Of a stretch of 64,000 nucleotides of DNA, positions 42,159-54,797 are shown in pieces. The position numbers and the translations under genes were made by a program. The notes beneath the pieces were generated by a model. It was not told the origin of the DNA, searched no databases, and saw only the letters and a program-made list of their open reading frames with translations. This stretch comes from Porpolomopsis calyptriformis (lineage: Eukaryota > Basidiomycota > Agaricomycetes > Agaricales > Hygrophoraceae). The stretch is taken from the NCBI GenBank assembly GCA_951640195.1, contig OX621166.1:2224501-2288500 (forward strand), written 5' to 3'. Within the stretch, counting starts at the first letter, position 1. Each line of letters starts with the position of its first letter.

Positions 42159-44604
42159 TCAAGCTACAAGAGATTTTTCCCATATTTTACCAGCCAATCC
42201 CAATACCCCACCGCGTCTACAACGTTCCTCTAGAGCATCCGCATTCACATCTGCACCCAAAGCACCACGAATGTCGACACTAACCCCCCGAGGACATGTC
42301 TCATCATACGCGACGGTAACTTCTACGAGACCAGTTGATGGTGAACGCTCAGGGAACGTCATCAAGATTTTAGGATGCTGTGATTGCGAGTGATGCATGG
42401 ATATTGATTCGATGGGGGTCGTGTCAAACAGGGGGTTGGGAGGTTCGCTATGCGAGGGCAGGTAGATATTAACCGGGATTTTTTGTGTTATTACATTCCC
42501 TAGTTCGCATCGCCATAGTCAGCGACTGACGCCAAATGAGTGAAAAAAAAAAGAGTACCTGCGAGCATGGCCTGTAGAAGTTCTTGGGTGATTTCTTCTC
42601 CAGCAATGTCGTCCTTTCTGGCATTCAAGCTATCAATTTCCCATGTATACCCGTCCAAGATTTCATTCAGCCAACATTGTTCTCTTACAATCTATGAAGA
42701 TGAATGATTGATAAGTGAGTGTTCCAGATAATCAATCAATCAATCACCTCTAAAATGCCCCAAACCTCCTTTATATTATTCACTCGGACCCTTTCAAGTA
42801 GGAATCCTGGTTCATCCGGTGGGGATAAAACCAACCGTAATGGCGGGTGCAGTGAAGTCGGGGGGTACTGGGCCCAATATTATCCATCTGTTGTATCCAC
42901 GGGAAGGTAAAGAGAATTCGACATACATGTACAGTGGTATAGCGCACCCCAGCCATGGTCACCGTCGGATTCAGCTGTTGAGGGTGGATGTCAAAATAGG
43001 TTCTACCATTGACGACAGGGCTTACAAGAACATCCACCCAACTCCTTGAGGCAAACGGTAATATCCCAGCTGTACCCAGATGGTCTATTGCGCTCAGTGG
43101 GTTGACAATGAGCTCCATATCTCGCATCCTTGACTGACTCATGACGACGCCTTGGTATTTTCCCCCATCAGTGAAGTCAAGAATCCAGGTATGTTGACCG
43201 AGGCCTTGGATAATATTAGGTTGTTCCATCAAAGACAGACCCGAATCAATGGCTTGCGGAAACACATGGTCGATTTCGGGGGTGTCCAGGACAAGAGGAA
43301 ACGAGGGACGAGGGGAGATCCTTGGCAACGCGGGAGGGTACAGAGGTGGGTCAGAGAATGGAGAAAGGGAAAGTGTCGCTACGGTCGCTCCGCGGAGGCG
43401 TGAATGAACAGATAATTGTTCTTTTATGTAAGGGACAGGAATGTCGAATGGTAAAAGATCAAGACCTGATTGGTCAGACGAGGAGGAAGAGAATGAATGC
43501 TTGAGGGTTAAGTAGGCAAGAGGAGAAAGATAGATCAGAAAAGAAATTGAGGGCGAATTTAGGCAAAGGAGAGGAAGTGCGTGTGAACGATGGAGGAAGA
43601 TATCAAGCGGAGCCTGAGTGATGGATAGTGATCTGTGAAATTGAACGGTTTAAAGTCCATCGATATACGAGCATGTCGAAGGACATACGAAGCGACGGAT
43701 TCCGCTTCATTTCTCGCAAACGACCCAACCAATGAACCTAGATCAAGCATGTCAACAAACCATCGTATGCCACCAGTTTCTCCCATCGCCAGTTTGTCCA
43801 GCGTCATAAGATAGTTAAGGTGTTGAACGACAACTTGACCCAAACGAGCAGCTTCCTTAGGTTGTCGTATCTCTTCACTCCTTTGGACCTCGGTGCAAAA
43901 GCCTTTTACACTTTCAGCTAACAATGTGTCCAAGAAGGCAGATGCTTCGGTGGCGGCACTGGATAGGTCATTGGGCACTGCGTAGGAAGTCTTGGCACCA
44001 ACAACGTCGATCCTTGGCACAAGAGGATCGGTGCGGTCAATGAAAAAATCAATGTCGATTACGATAACCTTCCCGCCGAGGACCATAGTCATGCGTCCTT
44101 CGCGCTCTTCATCTGCGAAACTCTCCATTCCCGTTGATGAACACAACGTCTTTAGTCGAGAAATACACCATTGGACAACTAGACTTTTGTCCAATGGGAT
44201 GTCCTCTCCGTAGAGTAAATTGGATCGTTTCCGGAGCATGTCTATAGATTGGTTGATGCTTTGGTCGGACTGCCAGATGCTCGTCGGGATGCAATTCACT
44301 GTGAAGATAAATTGGAGCTGACCAGATGAAGACTTTGCGAAATGGCAACCTGTTGGCGAAGGATGGAGACGAGCTTTGGATCAGACATCGGCGTGACCAA
44401 ATACATATTGGACGAGTGCAACAGCTCATCAGTCGCGTGGACCAGTTCCTGTAGAAGAGCCGAAGATGATTCAGCATTGGTCGCGAATGGGTGCGGTGCG
44501 CGAGAAGACAGAGCCTCGAGAGAATTGAACTTGTGGATCCTCGACAACAGCGTCAGCGGCAACGTCAAGTTTGGTGGTTCTGAGCTGGCTGGCGCGGATA
44601 TCAT
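42159..44604 (-). CDS. MED1: Mediator complex subunit 1
   Basis: Multi-exon gene from the ATG at about 44604 (MISAPASSEPPNL) to a TGA at 42159. Exon 1 ends near 44323 (LRQQVAISQSLHL); exon 2 starts 44269 (SDQSINQSIDMLRKRSNLL) and holds the MED1 core MVLGGKVIVIDIDFFID, KTSYAVPND, EAARLGQVVVQHLNYLM and GGIRWFVDMLDL. After an intron near 43625-43690 come APLDIFLHRSHALPL and SPSISFLIYLSPLAYL, then WILDFTDGGKYQGVVMSQSRM, LRLVLSPPDEPGFLLERV, IVREQCWLNEILDGYTWEID, and a last exon with NVITQKIPVNIYLPSHSEPPN. MED1 belongs to the Mediator middle module, linking activators to RNA polymerase II. Exon edges in the second half were checked for frame but not all listed. It is the parent of the truncated copy at 37620-39303. 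Confidence 0.82.
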
Positions 44605-44849
44605 GCCGACCCCGAGCAGAAATTTCCTGTTCTTAGGTAGGGGGACTTTGTACAGTCGCCTTCGGCTGAGGTGAGATTGGTCCTTTGAGCAGCACAAGAC
44701 TGGATAGCGACGTCACAAGTACGATCGGGTCAGGTAATGGCACGTGCAGTAAATGCAGACAGTAGAATTCATTATGTACATTGGATACACCAGTCAAAGT
44801 GGTAAGAGACTGATGGCGTTCAAGAGACAGAAAAAGAGATGGAACTTCA

Positions 44850-46533
44850 TCAGTTTACCCTTTGCCAGACATCCTCGAAACTGTGCTGATAACCCTCATT
44901 TAAATTGCAACCGGCCGAGCAAGGATGCGACGATTTCTGAACTGTGCGGAACGAACCGTGGGCGAGCCCCGGAGCCATCCACTCCAAGTCTTTTACCACT
45001 TGAGGCTTAGTATAATGTCGACCCAATGTTTCGATTTCCATCGCCCGAATCTGAGGATATCTAAAATGAACTGTGAGTGGTGCAGGTTGGTGATATAGAA
45101 TGTGTTTGCGCCAGACCTGGACGTAAACTCAGAAAATAATTCTTGTACGATATTTTCCTCAGTTAGGTCGGAGGAAATTGCCTGGAAAGCAAATTCCTTC
45201 AATTCTTCCATGCCGATCTGATTGAATGGGGTGATCTGTGGGAGATTTCGCGAATAGTTTTGAATTTACACCACCTTGTCTGCAAGACGATACATAGACT
45301 TGGGTGAGCACGGGGGGGTCTGCGAACGTGCAACTACAGCCAGCATTTCAGGGCTCGAAAGATGTGATCGCCTTGACTTCAGCGGTAAGAAATTGAGGTC
45401 TCTAGTGTGCAGGTAGTACAAAAGCGCCTTCCACCTACAAGTAAAGATAAAATTTAAGAGAAGAGTTCAAGGAAGAAGCGGACCTACGTTGCAAAGGCTG
45501 TATCTTTTATGGAAATGACGCGTCCCATCCGTTGGTGATGCCCATGTTGCTCGATTGGATTGAGTCGAACAGAGGCTGACTTCCCATCGGCAAATAAAGA
45601 AACGTTTCCAGCCGTAGTAACTTGAACCGGATCTGAACCATCGGATTTTAACCCTTCGCGTGGCATGTCCGTTGTAAGCGAGCTACCAGGCGACTCTCAC
45701 TAGAACGTCGGCGTGCATTTTCCAATAATGTTGAACTAACTCACTTGCGATATCAGAAGTACCAGAGAAATCACCCGACTCACCGTAGTCCTCTGATACG
45801 GATTCGAGGTCGCTGTCTGACTCGTAATCGTATGGACTACTAAGAGACTCTGGTGCAACAGCAGTCGAAAGATCGACGGGGGTTAACTCTTTAAATCCTT
45901 CCTCAAACACAACTGGAAGCACAGAGTCAAATCTCGAAAGTCAACGGGTTTCGCAGACGACTGACATGTGTCCAGGTATGATGAATGTCCCTTGAGAACA
46001 GAGCTGTTTATATACAGCGGTAAAGGATGACTTGCTCTCCGGGACGGCATCCGACGAGAGAAAAGGTAAAATTTTGTGTCGACGGAGTCATTGCCAATCA
46101 TAGAATCATTCAACAATCTCTTGATCCCCGGGGATATGGGCACAGGGAGAGGAGGAAGGTGCAAACTAGCAGGAAAAGTTACAGTGAATTCAAAAATAGG
46201 ATGTTTGGCAACCGTGGTGAAGCTGAATTGCGGGAACCAATCAGAATATTCACGTTCGAGAGAGCAATCGTATGTCTCTGGTTTTCCAGCTGCAGCTTCG
46301 AGCTGTCTTGCAGATAACGTCAGGGTTCCCATCCTCGCGCCGATCAAGTGGTGTGGACAGAAGCAAAAGTAGATCTTGTCTGACTTGGCCCAAATGCCGA
46401 ATTTCCAACCGAAACCGCAGGTATCCGAAAAGATCGCCCCTTTGTCGTCACATACAGGACGATCTCCATTGAAAGGCACCCAGAATGTAGAGGTTATGCT
46501 GTTGTTGCACCATTCCTCGCCTGCTTTTTCCAT
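44850..46533 (-). CDS. BTB/POZ-domain protein, array copy 5 (inverted)
   Basis: Minus-strand member with the same exon plan: 45966-46533, 45745-45912, an exon near 45485-45700, then exons near 45290-45440, 45130-45230 and 44850-45065. It starts MEKAGEEWCNNSITSTFWV; BTB parts are VDTKFYLFSRRMPSRRASHPLPLY, SSYLDTFVFEEGFKELT, WKALLYYLHTRDLNFLPLKS, CSPKSMYRLADK, IGMEELKEFAFQAI and NIVQELFSEFTSR. The linker is YDYESDSDLESVSEDYGES. The last exon ends soon after GLAHGSFRTV, shorter than copies 2 and 4. It is oriented opposite to copies 1-4 and divergent from the secreted-protein gene at 46701. Intact as far as I can read it. Confidence 0.8.
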
Positions 46534-46700
46534 AACGGAGTGTGAGTGATTGTTCCTAACATCAGTCTGTAGTCACAAACAAACAGGTAAGCATCACATC
46601 CACTCGTTGTTCATGTGTTATACTGTTCGCTGGCGATTTTTGCTACTAAAGATTACATTCCTAGGCTACTGTCCTGCCCCGCACAATCGGTCCGAATTAT

Positions 46701-47576
46701 ATGCGTGGAGGATTGTTTTTCATCCTGGTCCTATGCGTCTCCGCAGCCTCTGCTACTGGTGGTGGCTGCACGACGTACTCCACCAATGGGTACAATTTTG
46801 GCGTGTGCATCAGCAATATGAATGGCATGGCCTTACCAGACCTCTATGTGGATGAGGACGCTGGTATCTCTGGTTGCCAAATAGAAATTGACACAACCGA
46901 CGGCGTTAATACCTTCGGATCCTTCACTGTTGACTGTAGTGTGGGCCACAAAATCGCCTTTCCTGTTGGGACATTTAGCGTCAACAAGACGCTCTACACT
47001 GCTGCTATCTTATTCATCGGCAGCGCTCAATACCCAATAGGAAACAGCCCCACAGTAAACATCCAAGCAACGAACGCGCTCGATTACAATTACCAGTATT
47101 CCATCGCGAGCTCCCCATCTCTCTCTCCCCCCCTTGTTCTACAAATCGCAATCAATAATTTCCAGGGACTATTTCCGTTCCCGACTTGCGGCAATGTCAT
47201 TAGTGTCGGGCAGAATTGCTATCTTGGGCCAGGCTCAGCCAACCCTATCGAAGTGGTGAACATCAACACTACCAGCTTCACCCTTCTATCCCTCCCTGGT
47301 AATGCAGAGGGTGCTGGCCGGCTCACCAGTTTTGCATTTGTCATAAATGGCATGACGCATGACCTCGACCTTAGCGTTGCAGCCAGCGGACCCTGGAGTG
47401 CGACTGCCCAAGCCACTGTTACTAGCGGCACTGCCCAAGTACTCTGGCAGCAATATGCGAACAACCTCAAGGGTGCAGTAGCTTCTCGTCATCCCTCGTC
47501 TTCAAAGTCTCGCTTACAAGCCTCAATATGCCCGTTTTCTTTTGTTCTTGCGCACATGATCTTTCATTTCATGTAG
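46701..47576 (+). CDS. Secreted protein of unknown function
   Basis: A single exon of 291 residues. A clear signal peptide (MRGGLFFILVLCVSAASATG) precedes a Cys-containing, Asn/Thr/Ser-rich beta-type sequence: CTTYSTNGYNFGVCIS, DLYVDEDAGISGCQIEID, GSFTVDCSVGHKIAFP, then GLFPFPTCGNVISVGQNCYLG. Cysteines occur in pairs consistent with disulfides. The C-terminus is hydrophobic (ICPFSFVLAHMIFHFM) after a Ser-rich stretch, which could be a GPI-attachment signal. It contains possible N-glycosylation sites (NKT, NTT). I recognise no family. It is divergent from BTB copy 5. Confidence 0.75.
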   Translation: MRGGLFFILVLCVSAASATGGGCTTYSTNGYNFGVCISNMNGMALPDLYVDEDAGISGCQIEIDTTDGVNTFGSFTVDCSVGHKIAFPVGTFSVNKTLYTAAILFIGSAQYPIGNSPTVNIQATNALDYNYQYSIASSPSLSPPLVLQIAINNFQGLFPFPTCGNVISVGQNCYLGPGSANPIEVVNINTTSFTLLSLPGNAEGAGRLTSFAFVINGMTHDLDLSVAASGPWSATAQATVTSGTAQVLWQQYANNLKGAVASRHPSSSKSRLQASICPFSFVLAHMIFHFM

Positions 47577-47833
47577 GAGTACCAAGTATTCAGGATGCCC
47601 ATATTGAAGCTCGTTCTGATCTAACTTTGTCAAACCAAGTCTTCCGTAGCTAATTTTGGTTATAATACGCCCGGGTCCTTGTTCATCCAGTAGCCCCTGG
47701 AGGATGGGACAAAGTCTATCCTGTGTGGTGTACAATCACGTATGTACCAAGCGATATGGTTATCAAGTTACAATAAGTTCACGTATGAAAGCGACATGAC
47801 AAAGAACACATGACTGGACGGAGACACTTGGAT

Positions 47834-50800
47834 TCAAGTCGGCGGCCATGATAATCTCGGTCCATAGTTATCAACACCCCAGGTTTCCCAAGCGTGTCGC
47901 TGCCATTCCCATATCATACTCGTTAAGTTGTGTCGTAGGCCAGAGGTGGCAGTTATCCAACCATCGCGACGAATCGTGCTCATGACGGAGATCATCGACC
48001 AAGAAGCATGGGGCAGGTGTGCGGAGGATATCGAATAGTGAGTGGTATCAGGTTTTGTAATATATAAATAGAGGTTCGCGTAGAATGGGTCGTAGTATGT
48101 GGTGAGAAATAGGTCTCGTGCGCGTGCAGTAGCAAAACTGAGATTTTCGAATCAGACAATTGAACGGAAAAGTAACGCTGGACGTACCGATACAAAGCAA
48201 GAACAAGAACAATTTGCAAAAAAACAAAACCGACCAAAACCCATCTATTCATCTGAATCCATGAAAAACGATGGTTTGTATCAACATTGGGCTATAAAAA
48301 ATGAGAATTAGACTGAATTTACTGACCAGAATATGGCTTTCCCTTACGCTCGCCGCGAGCGACCCGTACTTCCCTCCCAATTTGCCCTCGGCATTCTGAG
48401 CCGTTAGCAATGTCTGCGAAAGCTGCTTCCTCTTCACACGCGCCTCCTGAGATTCGCGCTCAAGCTTAGCAAGGCGTTGGTTGTCAAACCGCAGGTTATC
48501 ACTCGAGCTAAGAAAGCAGTCAATGCGGTAGATCAAGAGGGAATATACAGGTGATATCACCTATCCCTTTCATCGAACCCGTCAAGAAGATTAGCAAGTC
48601 CTTTTCGAACACGGGCCACAGCTTCGGTGTGATTCAATGGGACGTCGTCCTCGAGTTTACTTTCCTGCATTGACGATGTCTCCTCAACTTGACGACCCAT
48701 CGCATCGACGATCCTGACAAATGTCTTGTTTCTTAGCGAACCGTTCGCTCTGACGGACACATCCGTTGTGACATTGGCATTGCCGTCGTTAGTCACCTCC
48801 CCATACGCATCGACGAGTCGGATAGTAGGTGATTTGCGAAAGGACCGAGGTAACCTGCGAACGGGCGTTTCATAAGGATCCGAGGTTTTCTTTCGCAAAA
48901 GTCCTTGTGGCTCAACATCGACCGGGATCGGAGTTGCGATATTAGATACAGCGTTGTTCCCGCCAGGCGACTCTCTCAAGGCACCGGGCAGATATCTTGA
49001 TGGTTCACTGCCACCGTCTGACAGAGACATATCTGATTCATGACGCTCAACGTCAAATCGAACCATTAAGCTGCTTCTTCTACTCGGAGTCGTCATCCAG
49101 CCACCTGGGAGAGCCGGTGTTGATGGAGGAAGTGATCCCGCCCGCGACAATGGTGCTACAGGGTTGCCGTTGTGCCGAGAGATATCAACGTCATTGGATA
49201 AAGAAGTGGACCTGCTTCGGGAGCGAGCAGGGGTCGAGGCCCAAGCGCCAGGCGGTCGAGGAGTATTCAACGTTGTCTGGTGATGTTTGGCATCTCCGTT
49301 CAACCTACTTGAGGATCCCTTCCAATTAGAGATGACCTCGCGATCCGGAGATGTAGGTTGTCCTTGTAGACCTGACAGATCTTTTTGAGCCACGCTCTTG
49401 GAATCTACTCTGGATGATGTGAACGACGAGCGGCGTGGCGTTGACCGAGAGACAGTTTGAGGTTGAAAATCCAAAGCGGGTGAAGGAACGGGGGGGGGAG
49501 AGATCTCACTGGAACTGGCAGGTGATGCGAGACCCTTCTCAAGACGCGCTTGGCTATTCTTCTGGTATGAACGTGATCGAGAAGTTGGCGATTCTGACGG
49601 AGAAGCGAGAGGAATATCGACGTGAGTGATGGGAGATGTTGCCTGAGGTGGTAGCTCATCATCATCATCTATATCTTGAGATGAGTAACAAAAACTTCCA
49701 GAGCCGTGTATGGAACATACCCAATGCTGGATCCGCAACCCGGGGAACTACCTCTTCGTCACTCCTAGAAAAGACGATTCCGGCAGCAGCACTTGACTCG
49801 GCTACCGTTGCCTTGTGATCCCTCCGGGGCTGTTCGCGGTGTCCGTTGACTAGTCGGGTCGAGATTGATGCTTCTTCATGAAGTTTCTTTGAGACGTGGC
49901 TTGTGGCTACAGAATTGGGAGTCCGGTTCATAGACCTCGAACTTGGTGTGGGAGATGGCAAGTCCCTCAAGTCAGACCTGCCTGATGGCAGACGTTGCTC
50001 AGGAGAATACTCATCAAGTTCAAGAGGTGGTAGTGGCGTCCTGTTGCGGGGAAATTGCCATTCAAGACGAGAAACGGATGACTGCATTTGGTTCGAATCG
50101 CTTTCTTTTGGCGTAGCTGATGCTGCTGACGCCTTGATATTGGGTGAATTTGGCATTGCAGAGTCACGGGAAATAAATGTGTCTCTGGCGGTGATCGCCT
50201 GGGGACTCTCGGCCGGCATTCGATGACGTGACTGCGACTTCAATTGGCGACGAGATGAGGATGAGCGTGTGGGCGATGACACCGGTGATAGGGACCCGTC
50301 GTGGTGTCTAACATGAAGATTCCAATTCGGACGGGGGGCATTCCAATTAGGCTCTCTTAGATCTGCCCCATTTACTGATTCAGAGTCCGAACTAGTGGGC
50401 GAAAGCGAGCGGTTTTGATGTTGCGCAGGTCGATCAGTCACTGGTGATTGTTGATGGGAGCGCGATTGCGGGTGCATGAGATGACTCGAAGTGCTAGGGC
50501 GCTCAGGTGACTGGTGTAAGCTACCGCTAGATGTAGAGGGTGGAAGCGTTAGACCTCGTTTATTCCATTCACGGTCACGTTCGAGATCATGTTCGCTTTC
50601 CGGGTCATGGATATGATCACGATCTGGCACGAAGGTACGTGAGCATATACGCTATGAGAGTAGGAAGATATTAGCTCACAGACTGTCTGAGACCCGACTG
50701 GGTTTGGCTTGGGCGACGTATCGCCATCAAAATTGTGAGGACCATGAGGATGGCGGTCTGGTGGGGTGGGACGTTTGGGTGTTTTGGAATGATTTCGATT

Positions 50801-52251
50801 CCATCGGCGCTCTCGTTCTCGGTCGTAATTACGGTGCTGCATGGCTATACGGAACTCAGGAATCAGATAGTCGAGACTGGAGAAGTCACGCACAATCAAC
50901 ACTGGATGGAGACGAGCTAGATTGATTGACTGGAAAATTGCACTTAAAACGAGTCCAATTCCACCATCAAAACCAGATAAGCTCACCATTCCCGTTAGAT
51001 TCACTATTAGCATGCTTTAGTAGATAGCCATGAGGGTGCTCTCCGCTACCATTCCTACTATGCGAGTGAGATGGGACTGATTGTTGTGCGCGAGGTGGCG
51101 GGAATGACACTACAACTGATGTAAAAACCTGTTGCGAACGGTTAAGGATACGGTCGACGTACATGGTCGTGAGCTTGGGTTCAAATCACCTTCGAAACTG
51201 TCGAATCCTATCATTGCATTTTGCATCTCCAGATCGTTTTCGAGAAGGTCTATGTACGCAATGTAGCGTGGTCAATAGAAGTGAAAACCACACGTACTGG
51301 ATTGAGATGGGAGCTGAGACGGTAGTTGAAGTGACTTTTGAGGTGTGCTAGTTGCTGCTGGAGGTGTCGCTCGAGAGGAGTTCGGGTCTCGAAAGAATGT
51401 AGCGGTATCGTCTTGGACATCGGATTCATCTCCCGAGTACCTGTCAGGTACTGGAGATCGTGTCGGAGAAACAAACATACGGTCATGGGGAGTGGGGGGA
51501 GCAACTTTCCTCGAACTTGAATGAGAGTTGATAAGTCGTTCACGTAGAGAATCGAAGGTGGCGGCTTGGGACGATCGATGGGACGTTTCTGAGGGCTGCG
51601 AGGACCCTGGAGATGTCGCATGTGGAAGAGAAACAGGGGGTGTGAGTGGATCCACGTACTAGAAGGTTTCTCTGCCTCCTCGTCGCTCAGACTACGCCTT
51701 TTCCCTTTGTTCTTCGCCCGCTCTCTCGCGACTCTGGGGCTGGCTTCTACTTCACTTATATCGATACTATTCCGTCTTCGTCGTTCTTTCTTCGGGGTGT
51801 CTCCCGGGTCGCGTAAGGCGCGCGAGAATAAGTCTTTGAGGCTTTCGCGAGCAACACTGGGCGTTGCGGGACTAAGTTGTGGTGGATCGAAATCAGATTC
51901 GATCTCAGACATAGAGGCTGGTTGTGGTCGGTGCGAAACCGTCTTTGAAGCCGAGTTGGAGGGGATACGAGAGAGCAATGCGCGAAGGCGAGCGGCTGGT
52001 GTTTCAGAGGTGTCTTGCGGAGAATGGGAAGTACGTGGGGGTGCAATAGATGTGCTATAAGCCAATTTGGATGTAGATTGGGCGTCTGGGTCGTTATCCT
52101 TGATCCTTCCAAGGTCACCGTTCGGCGTGGTAGATGTGCGGGATGGTCCTGCCTGTGGGATGTCGGAAAAACCATCGACAAATTGGGAACTTGCACGCCG
52201 GGCAAGTTTGAGATGAGGAATAGAAAGAGGTTGTGGAGAAGGGTCGTTCAT
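47834..52251 (-). CDS. Large Ser/Pro-rich tail-anchored-type membrane protein with KASH-like C-terminus
   Basis: Multi-exon gene from the ATG at 52251 (MNDPSPQPLSIPHL) to a TGA at 47834, about 1,300 residues. Most is Ser/Pro/Arg-rich and probably disordered, with a few denser blocks (SLKDLFSRALRDPGDTPKK; FRKSPTIRLVDAYGEV; KTFVRIVDAMGRQVEE; EAVARVRKGLANLLDGFD). Near the end a coiled coil (LRFDNQRLAKLERESQEARVKRKQL, heptad-like) is followed by a single membrane helix (WVLVGFVFLQIVLVLALYR) and about 97 residues (FLTTYYDPFYANLYLYI, MIWEWQRHAWETWG) ending YGPRLSWPPT. A coiled coil, one helix and a Pro-Pro-Thr end match the plan of nuclear-envelope KASH proteins. That assignment is inference. Introns in the last part: donor after SHIL, then after ALYR. 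Confidence 0.65.
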
Positions 52252-52374
52252 GTCTACAGACACGCTGAGCACTGAGCAAGCCGTTGGGGCCACCCACCAG
52301 CCAAAGAACAACGTTCGGTAATCCAAAAAAGGGCAAACCAGCGCTCAGCCACCACGCTCACGATCACCAAAAAC

Positions 52375-54192
52375 ATGAAATCGTCGCAAATGATTCACGA
52401 TTTAGCCCAGCTTTCTCTGTCTGCGTTTCGGCCAGAAATATTTATTCCGGAGGATATCATCTTGGAAATCGTCGAACGATTGCCTCTTCCCTCAGATATT
52501 CTCAACTTCAGCTTGACGGTAAGGAAACAAAGGATCCAAGTTTTGTTCCCAATTAACGGCCATTCAGTCTTCTAAAATTCATGCGTTCGCTCTCCGAGCA
52601 ATGTACGCTTCAGTGGACCTTAAATCTAGTAGGCAATGTAAGGCAACGCTGAGCTTCCTGGTTGAGCATCCTGAGATCACCCGCCACATTCGAAAACTCT
52701 TCGTCCGTCCAAATTACCAGGAATGGCTTACAGACGACACCTCGCTTGACGAATCTTGGGTGATGGACATGATCGAGCGAATATCCGATCACCTGGATGT
52801 TCTGAATACGTTCGTTTGGGAAGGCTTGGAGATGGCTAGCGACCAAATGTGGGCAAAATTACAAACTCGGTGAGCGTGTTCATCGCAGTTTTCCTCTGAG
52901 GAATTTCGTTCATGAACTAAATCATGGACTGTTAGCTGCCCTAATTTGTCAAGTGTCGGTAGCAGCGCGAACGAGTCCCAGTTGCAACCTGACGGTCAAG
53001 TATGCACAATCAAGCCGTTCTTCGTGTCTTAGTGGCTGAAACTGTTCCTGGAACTCTAGTTTTATTCGTTCAGAGACTTGGTCGAATTTTCGCTGATAAT
53101 CAAGGCGGATGGTTCTCCCGGTGTGTATGAAACCATATGAATCGAACGAGAACTCTCTGGAACTCCCAACTGATAGTTGCCACCGCTAACGGAAGTCTCC
53201 CAGCTCGCATGTGGGAGATGCTCCATGGATGCCCAAATCTGAAAGAACTCACGATCGATCTTTCTCCTGTCTGTTCTCGGATTTTCGACTTGACACCGTT
53301 AACCCACTGCCGGTGGCCACAGCTGCGTAAGTTAAGAGTGGGGGCTGTTCCGATACCAATACCAATAGGCGCGAACGGACCGCTAGGTCAACCATCAGTC
53401 ATCACTTTCCTCATCGGTCACCACAACTTGGAATCTCTTTCCCTTCTGCATCCGGTTCTACGCTTCCCTCCTACACCTTTGCATCTCCGTTCCTTTCACG
53501 GAATCCAAGAACAGATAGACACCATACTCATTCCTTCCTCACTTCAGCATCTCCAGCTCACATGCGTTGGCGTACGTGACTTCATGTTAGCTAATGTCAT
53601 TCCTCGTTTGCGTACCCTAGACTCGCTCGTGTCACTCAGTATCTGGCTCGATTTCAGCCTATCTCTTTCCGAAGATCGCGCGAGATGGTTCTCGCCCTTG
53701 CTACAGGCTTGTCCCGGGATATCGCATCTCGACCTCCTGTTTTCGTGGCCCGTTTCCCCTAATATGGTCAGTTGAAATTCAGCATGATTGATTAATCCGT
53801 GTCAAAAATTTCCCCATCAGCGCGAACTCTCGGCCGCGTTCAGTGACCTACACCATCTGACCTCTGTGAAAATGACTATGGTCCACCATCTCCACGAAGA
53901 AGACATGCTTCAGAATGCCCTCGTCCTCTTCCTTGGGAATTCAACCTTAGAATTTGTCAAACTAAGGTATGCAAGCGAGCGGTGGTCCCGTCTTGAAGAG
54001 ATCCGCTTCAAGAAGACAGGCACCTATGAAGCTGTCCGCGACGACGTTGGCCGACTTGTAAATCTGTTGGTGCATGAGAAAGGTGTTCTACTTGTTCAGG
54101 GCCGTCGCTTTGCGCATCGTGAACCCTGTTTCTCCCGATTCTACAGATACACCCTACCCGTCGATTCCGAGGGAGAGAACATGGAACGATGA
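52375..54192 (+). CDS. F-box-like protein
   Basis: Exons 52375-52518, 52568-52869, 52936-52999, 53060-53120, 53177-53766 and 53821-54192 give 510 residues. An F-box-like motif near the N-terminus (IFIPEDIILEIVERLPLPSDILNFSLTSSKIHAFALRAMY) is split by intron 1. The rest is leucine-rich: LNTFVWEGLEM, CPNLSSVGSSA, GCPNLKELTIDLS, NLESLSLLHPVL, LQHLQLTCVGV, LVSLSIWLDF and ISHLDLLFSWP. This is the common Agaricomycete F-box/LRR architecture of SCF substrate receptors. Its start codon is 124 bp from the divergent KASH-like gene. Target unknown. Confidence 0.85.
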
Positions 54193-54797
54193 CCTGAGTT
54201 GTATTAAGTGTAAACATTCCTCATTTCTCGGAATCGCATAACAGGTATGCTGTTTTGCCACCTGTATTGGACGATCGAAGGCTTAACAAATATGTTCACA
54301 GTTCTCTCCCTGATATCAAGGACCACAAACCCATCATCCAGGATCACGGTTAAAGCTTCTATGCGCTGTTTTATATCTCTACACCTGGCCTCAAACACGC
54401 TATGAAAGCTCTTGGCTCATCATCCACCGATTCGCCGATGAAGGTTTATCTAAACCTCACCACATGCTTACTTTCAAGGCTGATGCCTTGTGAGTTGCCT
54501 GCCCTCTTAACCCCAACTCGGCATAGACAACAGTACACCATCGTTACAAAGTTTATATCAAATCGAATTGAATTTAACTACAAACATGGTGAGAGACTCC
54601 TCTTGTTTCTGGGGCAGTTGCCTAAGCGTAACACAAGACGTTGTGCGACTGAAACAGAGACTGTGAGCCCATACCAATGCACCAAAAGACTCGGCAACTG
54701 ACCTTGACCTGTATCTCCTTATCCCGAACCGTTATGTAGGCGCCTGAATGATCGACATCACATATGCAGCAGCCACTACGAATGGTTTAAAACGATG
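54193..54797. other. Intergenic, no gene seen
   Basis: Lies between the 3' ends of the F-box gene (plus) and the DM9 gene (minus). Short open frames only (54402-54701), without recognisable similarity. Confidence 0.5.
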
